Shown: positions 35,308 through 48,796, numbered from the stretch's first letter. The stretch: 64,000 bases of DNA from Dacryopinax spathularia (GCA_037974965.1 JBBPFI010000017.1:496001-560000); one strand, 5' to 3'. Translations and numbers: made by a program. The notes: generated from the letters alone by a model not told the origin.

Positions 35308-37130
35308 CTATGTTGCCCATGAATGGCTCACGAGTAGTTGAACCGACATAAGGGCTTGATACCGCACTTCTGGATCTTCGTGAGACATTAACTCCATGAC
35401 CCGCGTCTTTGCGCCCAGCTCCGTAACAATTCTATTCAAAAATCAGCCTGGATCTAAAAGAAGACACCGTCTTGCCCTACTTCTTACCGCGATCGCAGTA
35501 CTTGACATATTTGCCTATGTCATGCGCTGCCACTGCGAGCACGACCGGATCCGTGGATGTATTCAAAAGATCCACCAGTCTCCTACAAAGTCCAATATCA
35601 GCCTAGTGACATGGCCTCATCGGGAGGGTACATGCTTGAGTTGTTCGTAATCATGATCATTGAGTTTAGCGGCATTTTCCTTCCAAAACTGGTCGGAATC
35701 ATGTACAGGCGTCCAGCCAAGATGACCGGAGACGAGTTCTGATGTGTATTCATCATAGGTGCTGTAGCGCATCAGTATCCGGAGAGAGAAAGTAGGTCAA
35801 TCACCGTACGTCAGACTCTCGAACTGTGCCTTGAGTTCGTCCCGCAGGAAGATCACGTCTTCTATGATGTCCTCGTCGGAAAATTTGCGCGCGGCCAGGT
35901 TCTGTAGAAACGGAAGGAGTTTCGCAACCAGCATAGCTGGCAGGTTAGCCGCAGACGCTTTCACGACGAGATTCTGTGCAGCAGGGCTGAGCAGTGTTTT
36001 CCATTCGGGATTTGGCACCGCACCTTGAAAGTGGCGACGACAACGCGGATCACCTTCTCTTTTGCCGCATTTTGGGCGACCTCGGTTAGGACTGGGATCA
36101 CGTCATATCGCCTGCACCAGGGCTTGAGATCAAGCACCAGGACCCGGATTACGCGTACGCACTGGTTGATTTCCGCCGCGATGCAAGTTTCGAAAGACAG
36201 TAGCCACAAGCAAAAGCATATTTGATATTGCATTTGTGGTGACTTGCTGCTTCTGAGCAGTTGAACGAGACTGTATAGAGTTAGCTTCATGTTGAAGTTC
36301 ACTTTGGTTGCGCTCACCTCACAATGATAGTCGGGACTTGCCAAGCGGCAAGGCGGAATGTAGGTGTGGGGAGAGTGGCTTCCAGGCACTGTACGCCGAC
36401 ATCCCGACGAGTAGGGGAATTATCTTGAATGAGAGACGATATGAAGTTGAGAAAGGTGTTTATGTCTGCACTTTGTTGAAGACCGGGCTGAGATGAGCTT
36501 CTGCGAATCAGACCGCTACAGGCTGTAGGTCTTGCGGAGTCTCCTTACCTGAAGAGTATGGACAAGACTTGGCATGCCTTGAGCTGCACAAATTCATCCG
36601 GAGTATCCAGAGCTCTATGATTGTTGGGTATATGTCAGCCTGCGTTCGCACGCCCCGCGACAGGACGGCATACCGTAATAGCGGGCCGAATGGCAGTTCT
36701 GGATCATCTTCGGCGGCTCGTATGTATAATGGTACACGTTCTTCATGATCTACGGCCTCGCTCAGCACATTCCAAGGACCAAGCTGCTGCCGAGCCAACC
36801 TATCAGGGAGTCGCCTATCAAGACCAATATATATTGGAGGACATCGACTCGAACGAGCTTCTTGAGAAGCGAGAGATAGAGCGTTGCGTATTGGGATCCT
36901 TCAGTCACGAGCAAGGATTCCACTTTCGCTCTTGGCTGTCTGTCAACTCTCTTGATGGCAGACAGTTCAGATGGGGTTATGAGCCCGGCGCGCTGATAAC
37001 CCTATTGAATGTAAGGCGAACGCTGTCGCAGTAGATGTCAGGGGTGACGGGGACGTGCCTCCCATGGAATTGGTTTTGACCGAACTTTTGCTGATGACTC
37101 TTCGAGATAGGTGTTCACGATGAGAGACAT
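35308..37130 (-). CDS. VMA13: V-ATPase V1 sector subunit H
   Basis: Eleven exons: 37130-37059, 37001-36800, 36749-36674, 36614-36549, 36500-36318, 36270-36163, 36111-36024, 35973-35810, 35761-35636, 35582-35481 and 35431-35308; 436 residues, the usual family length. The HEAT-repeat body shows [79 protein letters not shown] and [18 protein letters not shown]. Subunit H links V1 to Vo and switches vacuolar proton pumping on and off. Two introns (37058-37002 and 35635-35583) use GC rather than GT donors. Only those choices keep conserved sequence in frame. Confidence 0.95.
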
Positions 37131-37781
37131 GGTAGGCTGCCTTTAGCTTGAGATGGGCTACGTGTCCGGGGTTGACCTCAGGTAGACAACGACGGTGAAT
37201 AGCGGGATGTTTGGTAGGTGCGGTTTCGCGTTATCTACCTCGGTGTCTATGGAGACTAGGGCGGCAAGGACCCTTGAACCCAAACGGGCGGGTACAGCAA
37301 CCTGGGCCAGTGGCGTCGGGATTGGTCGACTCGGCGGGGTTCGGTGGGCAAGGGGGCGATGCACGTGTCAGACGACCACCGATGACGTGCGGGCACCAGG
37401 AGAGTGCGGGGTAAAATGATGGGCATTTGAAGGACCGAAGGCTGTGGTTCGCCTTTGCCCTGACGTGAAAGAGAGAGTTCGGTTGCCTTCCCGACTCCGT
37501 GCACAGAGGAGGAGCACGGGAACATGTCATGCCCCTTCAATTAGTTGCAAATCAACAAACTCATAGCCCGGATCTCCATAGACACCATCGTCCGCCCGCC
37601 TATCAGGCCGTCAGATCCGCGAACGCTCCTGAGCTTTGGTGAAACATCTTGAGCGTCTCATCGCCCGGCCACCCTCGCCGCAGAAATATTAAAGGCCAGG
37701 GTATCTCTGTCTCACGTTGCAAAACATACACCAATCCTACACCAAAAAACCGCACCCCCTCCCGCAGAGAGCAGGTTCTCT
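37131..37781. other. Divergent intergenic region
   Basis: About 650 bp between the VMA13 start and the plus-strand gene at 37782, presumably with both promoters. C/A-rich near 37700-37770. No gene supported. Confidence 0.5.
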
Positions 37782-38778
37782 ATGTCGTACAGTTACTATC
37801 AGTCTTATCAGCCCTCATATTGGGGAACCGCGCAGTATCAGTGAGCTTCATCGAACTCACGTTCACGTGAGCATTCTGGAATGACCTCTCCATAGTTTCC
37901 CCAGCCCTCCGAGCGTGTCATACGTGCCACAAGCAGGATGGACTTCCCGTGACTTCTACAATGCACATGCGGCTTGGGCGCTGGGAGGTAATACAGACAG
38001 GTGCGCCGCACTATCGACGAACGCGGGTTGAGCTGGATCCATGTTCGCAGCTCTGTGTTTGATTTCGTGTGGAGCAAGGTGAAGAACATGGTGGGCATAG
38101 CAGGTATGGGCCGCGAAGAAGCGCGCTTTTGGCACCGACAAATCTATAGTGGCTTGGTCAGTGATAGAAGCGGTTGCGAACAAGCCCACTGACTGCTCAA
38201 TCCCTTCAGGTGCATCTGAGCTCCGTGCTCCCGTCCGACATCGGTGGGGCCGCAGCTTATGAAGCCCTCCGATTTTTTGAGCATCACCATTTCTATAACA
38301 ACTTCGGGTACGATTTGGATCGTGAGAGAGAAGCGGTTATGGGGCTGGCAATAGCGGAAGGTACGCAATCTGTTCCGGCCAGCAAGAACGAGCTCAACCC
38401 GTCGACCTAGCGACAAAGTTATGGAGTTACACCGGGAGACCCGCCGATCGGTATGGCCGCCTAGAAGCTTGCGAGATTGCAGCAGCCACCGCTCGCCGCC
38501 TGCTGCGGAATCGCTACGATCCTCTGGGAATGAGCTTCCGCCGTCGAAGGGGCTCGTACTCCGGCATGTACGACGACGATCTAGCCCTGTTGCACCACCC
38601 CATGCACAGGCGTCGCTCATCATCGTCGTACCATTATCGACCCGCAGCGCAGGCTTTGATGGCTTCACGTCCTTATGTCGGAGGGTCGGCTCTAGGACTC
38701 ACGATACCGGCGAACGCATACAGCACGTATGGAAATGGATATGCGACGACAACAGGCGGACTGATAGGTTGGCACTGA
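37782..38778 (+). CDS. Uncharacterised protein with Arg/Tyr/Ser-rich tail
   Basis: Five exons: 37782-37840, 37896-38000, 38051-38156, 38210-38360 and 38411-38778; 262 residues with perfect phase. The N-terminus is Tyr/Gln/Ser/Pro-rich. The core is helical and looks conserved: DFVWSKVKNMVG, EARFWHRQIYSG, GAAAYEALRFFEHH, EREAVMGLAIAEATKLW, and EACEIAAATARRLLRNRYDP. The end contains RRRRGS and HHPMHRRRSS runs and a Gly/Tyr-rich tail. I recall similar small proteins in basidiomycete genomes but no function. The strong splice logic makes it a real gene. No signal peptide or membrane helix is seen. Confidence 0.75.
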
Positions 38779-38987
38779 AACTGAGGTGTCGACGTCCTCT
38801 CCTTCAGATTTCTACTTGGTTCACTCCGGTTACGCGGTATTGTGAGGCAGCCGGACGGTTGGATGTCGTCTATATCCCAAAGCAGCTTAATCTTTCCCTG
38901 CGACGCTGGCGTCAACAGGGCATGTACTGTACCAATACAATCAATGGAAAGGACCTAATGAGTGATGCAATCGCGAATGAACAGGGA

Positions 38988-40171
38988 CTAAGCCGCCTTC
39001 GTCGATGGTCGAATCCTCGCTATTGCATCATCGACCGGTGTCCAGTGCCTTTTTACGGTCATATGTGAGGCGATAAACTTGGATGGTAGCAAGTGGTGCA
39101 CGTGCTCCTGGGGGGGTAGATGAGGAAAGTGGGAAGTCAGGAAAGGATTGGCGTTGGCGCGACTGAGAGCATCCATCGCTCGTGAAGCCGCGGCGGACGC
39201 CCCAGACATGGCAGAGATGGTCCGGACCCGTGATGGCACCACGGATGCCATTGACGGGGCTATTGAAGGAGCGGGCTCGTGGGCAGAAGACGCTGGCTTT
39301 GGTGAATCCGGCAAAAGTTCAGATGCAGGTGAGTCCGGTCCGGAAAGGACCGTTTGCTTGTCCAGTATAGGCGGAGCCGTCACGACTGCTGACGCAAAAG
39401 AAGGGGGACGGATCAGCGACATTGGCCGGAGCCTCGCAGGGGTGTGAGGAGATCTTGGAGCGCGATAGATAGCCTTGGCGGAACTGGGGCCGGGGCTTGG
39501 GAGAGACGGGAAAGCTGTCTGGATCGTAAGACCAGGCTGCTCGGCAGAAGTCTTTGAGTGGTTATCGGCCGCAGACTGCTGTACCCGCGGAGATCTTGGC
39601 CGTGCGGATGGCTCCGAATCGTGTATGTGCGTATGTGTGCCGATGCGGATTTGAGGGCCGTCGTATTCCTCCTCATCCTCCAGGTCGCCTCGTTCCGGTG
39701 CCTGGGTGGGGCTGCTACTTGCTCCGCTTTCTGACATCCATTCTTCTTCATCGCCCCCTCCTGCTACTTTAGCAGTACCCTCGGCAGACTCGTCGCGGGG
39801 CAAGGGGCGTTTACTGGATAATCTAGAGCCTGGACGTGGCCTGCTGAGCGATGTGGTTGAGCCGTGAGGCCGCAAGAGTGTCATCTAGTAAGACGGCTCA
39901 AGGGTCATGCTGACGCGTGAAGAAGAAGTAGCCTCACATCCTCTACACTCTTCGTCCTTCTCCTGCCTTTTGATTCGTCTGCAAGGCTCGCAGTCTCAGT
40001 ATGAGCCTGGGTGAGCGCAAGAGCAGCGGTTGCTAGCTTGGTTGACGACTGAGAGCGACCATGTATCCGACCCGAGACGGGACGATGTCGAGCTGTGGGC
40101 CGTCGGTTAGGATTCGCAGGTGCATGCTGTACCTGGGCTGCAACACTTGACAAGGTTGCAGCTGGAGCCAT
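38988..40171 (-). CDS. Disordered regulatory protein, possibly TORC1 subunit Tco89
   Basis: Two exons, 40171-39938 and 39884-38988, with a 53-nt intron in phase 0; 376 residues. The protein is low in order and rich in Ser, Pro and Arg. The conserved-looking part straddles the intron: RRRTKSVEDMTLLRPHGSTTSLSR, followed by an acidic EEEWMSESG block. This SKS/TSLSR plus acidic-W pattern resembles the N-terminal region of fungal Tco89, a TORC1-associated protein at the vacuole, but my recognition is weak. The C-terminal 60 residues (NPFLTSHFPHLPP, HHLLPSKF) are again more conserved in appearance. It could equally be a clade-specific protein. Confidence 0.6.
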
Positions 40172-42053
40172 TTGCAGGGTTAAGAACAGAGAGATGTCAA
40201 GTCGCTGACTGCAGTTGCGGCCTACGACAGCTCCTGGGGGTGGGGGGACTAGGGTCCATTTCCAAGATTGGACATTCCGCGTCAATCTGCCTCCGTCCAC
40301 ATACTTCTATCACTCGTCCAGGGCTTAGGGACCCTAGCTTGCGAGTCAAGCCCCCCTGCCCCCTGCCCCTCAGGCTCAGTCTCTGCGCGCCAAAGGTGCA
40401 GCTTCTCCCTCTGTCCTCAAGTGTCCCTTCTATGCCCGTGATCCTGGTGTTACCTGCCCGCCATTGACGCTCATCGTCAGAATACGAAGAATTTATTGCA
40501 GCTCATGTGAATCATGCCTCAGGTGTTTTTTTGCCGAGTATTTATTTTCCCTCCGAAATTTCTTCACCGTCGGTGACTGCTTGGTATGCTCAGCGCACCT
40601 CCTTCCTCGGCAGTTTTCATGCTTGTTTCTATGAAGCATGACACTTTGCTAAACTCCTTCACTCCTCAGGGCCAGAGTGCGCCCTTCACCTGTTGGGTCA
40701 CAGCCGCACACCTTCGCTGCAGGCGTGCTAGCCTGCATAGCACTGTGCGATACGCACAAAGGTAGTGATACACCCATACAACAGTGCGCTGATACAGATG
40801 ATTTGTAGAGCACCGTAAATAGCGGCTGAGCTCTCTCTGCAGCAGACCTCACGCACTAGTTGTTTGGCAATGGCTATACCGCTGCTCGGTCGCATACCAA
40901 CTAGGCGACGGCATGGCACTGTGCGCACTCTGTCCTGCAAAAAACAAATGATGCATTCAGTAGTGGGTCACATTATAGAATTAATTGGTACAGCAGATGT
41001 CTTTGTCATCTATTCTACTCATATTCATGCATTTCTGGGATATTTGGTCAGTGACTGATTCTATGCTAGTGTCAAAGTTTAAGGATTCTCTTAAAAAGGA
41101 AGAACCATGGTAACCGCATCCAACTGTCTTGAGTGATGAACAGCTGAATGACAGGTGAGACCAGGTTAGAATTGCATGTATTACTCTATCAACCAATGCA
41201 TTGTCTTTGAGTAGTGAACAAAATTGTTTGACACTATGAGAGTACTTCTCCAAAGGAATGTGATCAAGAGCTGCGCTGTCTTCATTTGTTACGGAGGATA
41301 GCCAAAAAGGAGAGATATGGCGCATGCTTAACCTACACTGATGCCATCATCCGCATGCGACGCCCCTGTCCCTCCATAAGAGGTCCAGAGCATGGGCCGA
41401 GCGAAATATAACATGGACAGATGCCTTGTATTTATCCTGAATAAAAGGGAAAAGTGGTATATAAAGCAGACCTTCCAGGAAAAACTGGTGTCAGAAGATG
41501 CATATGTATTTAGGACAGCCTGCTACGCAAGGGGTTGGGGGATCTCACCAGGAGTGCGTGCATGCATGTAGTGTATGCGCGCTATACAGATGGGGGAGGG
41601 CATCTCTGTCTCGAGGAGATATAGAGCGACGGGCATATATTTCACGCGCTCATGCGGAGGGTGTGCGGGCTGAAAGGAGCTACAACAGTTGAAGGTGCAC
41701 AATAAGAGCTACGTATGAAGGGAAGGACTGTCCATTTGCCTGGCTTTACATTTGCCTCGACCTCGGCTGCAGCCACCAACCAGTTATCCGCCGAATCTTT
41801 GGAATCGTGGAGCGAGGGAGGAAACAAACGCCAAGTAGCTCCACACACTTAGCGCGGCGACGACATGCTTTCCAACGAGCGAGCGGGATTCACAGGAGAG
41901 GATCCCTTCTATTTTGCATTTATGACGCGAGGTACGAGGCTGCCGGTCATCGTGTTGTTTGATCCTTGGGTACATAGGAGCGTTTGTAGCCATTGTGACT
42001 GGAAAGCTGTGAGAAGAGGATCGCGGTTGAGGGAAGTCAGGCAGGCACTTGCG
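40172..42053. other. Gene-poor, partly AT-rich stretch
   Basis: Nearly 1.9 kb without a supported gene. 40490-41500 is clearly richer in A and T than its neighbours, and its open frames are short. This may be a decayed insert, but I see no terminal repeats or recognisable protein fragment. The part next to 40171 should contain the promoter of the Tco89-like gene. Confidence 0.45.
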
Positions 42054-43249
<1,196 letters not shown>

Positions 43250-43635
43250 GGAAGACGACGGGACCGAGGAAGGTGAAGATCGATGCGTTCTGCCAGACCA
43301 CAAGGGCCGGGATGGAGGGTGAGAGCAAGATGTATGCGCCTGCCAGAGGCAGGAAAGGATATATACTCGATGCGGGGCGATCGAAGCCGTAAAGGGGACC
43401 GTCGCGGGTGAGCGTTACCATAAGGCTTCTGGCCATGTACCTACACAGCCACCCCCAGAGTGATCGGTGCGTGGCTTCGGCACGTGAATTCGATGTTCCG
43501 CTATTGCTATACCAGACGACTTACGAGTCGAGTCGTGCCGCGGGTTCAGGCTGGTTAACGCTCGTTTCGTGGCTTGTCTCAGCAAGCACTTGTTGATCGT
43601 ACCGCATCAGACACGCTCTCTGCCTACTCTCGCGA
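43250..43635. promoter_or_regulatory. Divergent promoter region, ETF-alpha / PEX5
   Basis: 386 bp separate the two start codons. Both products serve fatty acid oxidation (mitochondrial electron transfer and peroxisomal import), so shared control is plausible. No specific binding site could be identified. Confidence 0.4.
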
Positions 43636-46009
43636 ATGTCCGCCTTTTTTTCTAACGCAGAATGTGGCCCAAGCAATGCACTGTCGCAACTGCAAAAGTA
43701 TAACGAAGCGGATAGGAGTCTCCAGCTTGTTCGTGTTCACTTTCCATGGTCAGTTCCTTGACTGACGATTTCTAGGACAGAGTTGCAGGACCTTCTGGCT
43801 CAGTGAGCGCATTTCTGGGAGCCCCGTAGTAGTTCTAAGCCGATTCGCCAGAGGGTCGCCCACCTTCCTCCTTTTGTTCCGTCTCCTGCGCTTTCTTCTA
43901 CTCAGGCGGCAGCGGCGGTATTCTTCGCCGAGCAGAATGCTCCAGTTCCTAGTCATGCCTCGCATAGACAAGAGATGCCACAAAACATCCTTGCTGGATC
44001 AGAATGGACTCAGGAGTTCCCGAGGACTGGCACGTCTTCCCATCTGCACATCGACATGAATCACACTGGAGTCATGGAAGCAGCGCTTCTGCGCGCTCAG
44101 GGTTCGTCCCATTTCCACCCCTCCGCCCCTGTCATCTGTACGTGCTGCTAAGCGATTATGGTCATCAGCCCGAGAGGTGCCCGATGGTTATCGCCACTCC
44201 ATCTTACAATCCTCTGCCTGGTCTCCTGAGTTCGGCAAAGCGACTATCGCACGAGAACCGTCCACAATGCTTCATCAGCCACTCAGCCGGGTGGTTGAAT
44301 TTCCTCGGCCGCTCTGGGATCAAGAGTTTTCGAGGATGGATATTCAGCCGCGACTTCATGATGCCAAGGGAAAGAGCAAGGTACTCAATCCCGTTGACAG
44401 CGCGTTGGATGAGGCATTTGCTCGTGTGGCCCTACAACCTGCAGAGAGGGGTGAAGGTGGCGAGCCTGACCAGCGCGACTTCAGGGCGGAGTTCGAAAGG
44501 CCAGTCACATCCATCTATGAAGACACTCCCGTTGACAGCTTCCTAGCGTGTGGACCCATATTCACGAGAGTGCGGGGGAAACACAGGCGAGCAGCGATCT
44601 CGCTTCATGGGAAGCGGACTTCCACGCTGCGCAGTCGGGGAACTTTGAGGCGGTGGACCCGGAATGGGATTTTAGCGAGATGGAACGCAAGTATCGGGAA
44701 CTCACGGTCACACAAGATATCGATGAACACGTGTCGTCAATCCAATACGACGCCGATGGACTGCCGGATCTTGGAGACTACGAATTTGGTGCGGCAGACG
44801 TCAATCCTACCGAGTTTGCGTTGACGCTCGTCTAGAGGCGGAAAACCCGTACCTGTCGGCGGATTCGCGAAGCCGCTTAACCTCGCTGTTGCAAGAATCT
44901 CTTGCCTCTTCAGACCCTTCAGCCTTGACGCGCTCCGCATTGATATTGGAAGCTATGCTGCAATTGCGCGACTCCGAGATTCATGACTTTCAGCTCTGGT
45001 ATACCCTAGGGCAAGTGCTTGTGCGTGATGAAAGGGATGACAAAGGCATAAAGGCCTTGTCACGCGCTGTAAAGGAGAGCGCCGGGCAGGCTGGAGCGGA
45101 TTCTGCCATTCTGGTGCGTAATCTCGTTCCAAGCACAAAGGTCCGCATAACCGATAGAGGTTTCAGGAGCTCGCCATTGCATATATTAACCAATCCTACG
45201 ATATGGCCTGCTTTCTGACCCTTCTGCGATATCTACATTCGGCGTATCCACTAAATACCATGTTACCGACGCCCGAGGTCGTTCGCGGTCAAGCGATCTG
45301 GTCTGCCAGGGACCTGGTAAAAGACGCCTTCTTGTCTCTTGCTCAGGAGCAAAACTCGAAAGGTTCCCTTGACCCTGAAATCCAAATGGGGCTAGGTGTC
45401 CTCCTCTATAGTGAAGCCGAGTACGAGAGGGCAGCGGAATGCTTCCAAGCTGCATTGTCCATCAACCCTGAGGTTGAATCTGCCCTGTCTTATGATCCTC
45501 GAACTGAGTCGTCTGCCAGAATGCGGTGCTCTGGAATAGGCTTGGTTCATGCCTGTCGAACGGCAATCGACCAGAGGAGGCCATCGCAGCCTATCAACGC
45601 GCTCTTGAGATCTGGCCAAACTATACCCGCGCGGTGGTGAATATCGGCGTTGCCTGTGAGTGGATGCAGGTAGTTACCGAACTGGTATCAAATTTGTTGA
45701 TCTGGAATCGCAGGCTTGAATATGGGCGTGCACAAAGAAGCGGCTGAACATTTCCTTAGCGCAATCGCCATGCATGACGGTACTGCGTCTCATGCAGCAA
45801 CAAACAAGATACCGCGGGGTTTGAAGTCAAATGAAGATATATGGAGGACGCTGCGAAGAACTTTCCTTGCCATGGTAATGTCCATTTGCCTCCCTCGATG
45901 AACTCTTGCTGGAACGTCACATGTTTAGAATCGCCATGATTTGGCTGAGCGGGCGCTTGCACCAGATCGAACTGCCGACTCATTTAGGGCAGAGGGTTTC
46001 GAATTCTGA
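43636..46009 (+). CDS. PEX5: Peroxisomal PTS1 import receptor Pex5
   Basis: Ten exons: 43636-43728, 43776-43802, 43906-44101, 44169-44499, 44547-44788, 44836-45113, 45167-45472, 45520-45655, 45714-45874 and 45929-46009; 616 residues. The N-terminus has the conserved Cys10 (AECGPSN) used for receptor recycling by ubiquitination. WxxxF/Y-type docking motifs are seen at Trp74 (WTQEF), Trp123 (WSPEF), Trp155 (WDQEF) and later WEADF. The C-terminal TPR domain contains the SKGSLDPEIQMGLGVLLYSEAEYERA and WNRLGSCLSNGNRPEEAIAAYQRALE repeats, and the protein ends with RAEGFEF. It binds SKL-type cargo in the cytosol and docks at the peroxisome. Intron 4 (44500-44546) is GC-AG. Exon 2 is only 27 nt and intron 2 is 103 nt, so the N-terminal model is less certain. 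Confidence 0.93.
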
Positions 46010-46906
46010 TGCCAACGCAATTGGATACAGTTGCTGTTCATGATCTCAGCGTCGCGGCATGAAGTGGAGGGATTGAACGGCAGCGCCTCCTCGGGGCGTC
46101 GCGCCGAGAAGCCCCGCTATTGCCGGTTTTCGAACCGTCTTTTGCAGAGTCATTCCTCAGCAGCAAAAGCGTACGCATTCTGTGCATTGTCAAGCGTCTT
46201 GACTTGCTGGATATCGTAAGCTAGCTTCAAGCAACGCTGTCCAGTATTACTGTATGACTACGTTTATGTGTTTGTGATGTCATGTGATATACTGCTGTTC
46301 GCTTGGCTGGCATGTTCCGGACGCGCGCGGAGAGGCGGTGGGGTCATCGAGAGTCAGATTTTCCTGGGGCGCGAAGTGGGGGGCAGGGGAGACCCTTAGC
46401 GTATCCGCCCAGGGACCAAACACAATAAAACCCTCACCAAGCCGCAGCGCATTGCGCCCCTTTCTCCCTTCCATACACCATCCTCCTTTTGCGCTTCATG
46501 AGCGACGATCCTAGCTGTAGAAACTACGCACTTCTCGTCTGCCTTGCCGTAGGGTACGCTCTGTTCTACTCTAACAGTCTTCAACTTGGATCTGATCTTT
46601 ATCTGTGCAGCAAATTCGACATCCTGTCCCGTGACTTCATCTCCCCGCTTGCCTTCCTCCTCGTAGGGACGGACAAACCCCCTTAGAGCGCCCCTTTTGC
46701 CAATCAAATAGTCGGCCGCGAGAGGCGACTGTGCCTACTCCTTATATGGGATAGAGCACTTTTGCATCTTAGCACGGTCGGGCCATACAGAAACCCAAAC
46801 TCAGCTACAACAACACGCAAGTCTACCCACCTTCTCCCCCCAGTTATCGACTTTCAATTCGGCGGGCCCTCTGTCCCGGTTTCCTTCCTCGCTTATTCGA
46901 ACCACA
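46010..46906. other. Intergenic, nothing recognised
   Basis: Nearly 900 bp between PEX5 and the next gene on the same strand. Contains the downstream gene's promoter. Small open frames lack support. Confidence 0.45.
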
Positions 46907-48402
46907 ATGTACGCCCGCAAGACAGCCGCTCTTCTTTGGCCTTCCAGGCCCACGTCTCCTGCACTTCCCGCAGACAACACTGTCAAACCTGTCACTTCCG
47001 AACCCATCCGCCCAAACCGCCCCCTGAACACGTTGATGCGGCCATCCACGAAAGAAAGTGGCGACCTCACTGCGACTGCAGGACTGGTGGCCGAATCCTA
47101 CTGCACGCTGCTGGGCATGAAGCTCAACGAGGCTGTTGCGAAAGCATTGATTGGTGGGACAGAGGGGCCCATCTGGGACAGGCGCCGTCCAGTTCCAGCT
47201 GGAAAAGGAACGGCCTTAGGTCTACTAATCAGCAGGTGTGTCGATTTCATCATATATACAACCACTACTGACTGGCTTGTAGTGAATTCCTTAACAGCCC
47301 GAAGAATTCAGACACGTTTACGCAGCGCGCCATCCTCCGAAGTGTGCAAAGACCTCTCTCGGTCCTCCTTACCAACATACAAGGCTTGATGACGCCACTC
47401 CTTGCCTCCTCGCAATACCTACCTACGGTCCCACTACCTGCCAATTTGCCTGCTGCTCAAGTACATGCGCTTGCTCTCGCTGGCTTCGCGGGCGAGTTGA
47501 ACGATGCTTTGCTCATCCCAAACGCCCCGCGCTTCGTCAACGACGGACTCGCACACTATAGGGCACAACTCAGCGCTCTCGAAACTCGTGCTGGTCTGCC
47601 AGTAGTGACAGCGTTGAAAGCTATTCTCAGCAATGTCGTTGCCGATCTGGCGAACCCTTCCAGCGGAGTGAAGGAGCATCCGGGCATATTCACCCTCAAC
47701 CAATCGTTGGCTGGGATCATCAAGTTACTACATAAAGTGCTCGGACCGGAACCCACCCATAAACGGCAAATGTGGATCGCGGAAATGCTTGTCGATGTCA
47801 CCTGGCAGGGCATGGTGGCCCTCGTTTACCGCCCTCGTGTACTGACGAGGAGTACTTCGCCCGAACGCAGGCCCTCACCCCCGCCGTTTCCCGTATCGGC
47901 AGAAAGAGCCGAGGCACCGTCGAGATTCGGCATCAAACAGTTGGTATCACGTCCCGTGACTCCGGCCGCACCCCATCGACCTTCGAGCCCGAGTGCGTTG
48001 TCTCGCGATTGCCATGCGTTCCTTTCGATCATCACTGCACTTACTTCGGCTTGTCCACCCTTCACCGATCATCTCGCTTCCGATCTGCTATCGGAGGCGC
48101 TCCTCAGCCTTTCGCAGCTGCAGAGTCTGTTTTCCCTGCCGTCCCCCCCAGTGGATGTCGTAGTTCCTGAGTTGGATCTTCTGCCTAGTGCGTTGGTACT
48201 TGCGTACCTCCTCCCTGAGCACAAGCTGGCTGCACTGTTGGGGATGGACGCGTCGCTCTTTAGAGCTCGCTGCCTCAGTGACGAGAATACTGCGGAGCAC
48301 TGCGAAGGCGCGGTTGAGCGAGTCGCTCGCGATTGGGTAAAGGACAAAGTGGAATGGGCGGCAGTATACAGGTGGCTTGTTGGAGATGCTTCTTCTAGTT
48401 GA
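46907..48402 (+). CDS. Uncharacterised helical protein
   Basis: Two exons, 46907-47235 and 47283-48402, with a 47-nt intron; 482 residues. The first 40 residues are basic, Ser/Pro-rich and could target mitochondria (MYARKTAALLWPSRP), which is weak evidence. The rest is mostly alpha-helical, with long amphipathic stretches such as FAGELNDALLIPN and RFVNDGLAHYRAQLSALETRAG. It also has a Pro/Ser-rich insert (SPERRPSPPPFP) and a C-terminus ending in AAVYRWLVGDASSS. No domain recognised. Long open exons with consistent phase and codon use support a real gene. Confidence 0.7.
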
Positions 48403-48693
48403 GTTGCAGGTACTTCGTCTAGATTCCGTTTGCCCGCCATTTGCTCTATCACCCTCTGGTAGGGATGCTTGGACCTTGTCTGTGCTGCTCTTTCCAATCC
48501 TACAATTGCTTGCGAATAGGTTGACTGCCCCAACTTGAGTACACTGAAGCGCAAAAGAAGGGAACTACGGAAGGCGTTCCACAAAGCAGGGCGTGTTACA
48601 GTATGTTAGCCATGAACTTACTCGGTCGGCCGGTAAAAGGGCCACACAAACATTGCTATAGAATACTAGTTTAAGGATACTTGCCCGTACAGA

Positions 48694-48786
48694 GACACTT
48701 TGCCGGAGTGGTTAACGGGTGCCCCTGCTATTACCCAGCACAGGGTATGGTCTTAGACCGCGTGTGTTCGAATCGCACAGGTGTCG
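48694..48786 (+). tRNA. tRNA-Ser (anticodon GCU), intron-containing
   Basis: Acceptor stem GACACTT pairs with AGGTGTC (one G-U pair), discriminator G. The D arm contains GAGTGGTTAA. The anticodon stem TGCCC/GGGTA encloses CT-GCT-A followed by an 11-nt intron at 48731-48741 and the final loop A. A long variable arm (GGTC/GACC), as expected of a class II tRNA, and a T arm GTGTG-TTCGAAT-CGCAC follow. The anticodon GCU (48727-48729) reads serine AGC/AGU codons. A T7 run terminates Pol III ten bases downstream. Confidence 0.93.
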
Positions 48787-48796
48787 AGGAAAATTC

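Noticed and set aside
40981-41325. 114-residue minus-strand frame in the AT-rich patch
   Set aside because: Looked like a protein scrap but matches no family I recognise; not called as a gene or a named element.
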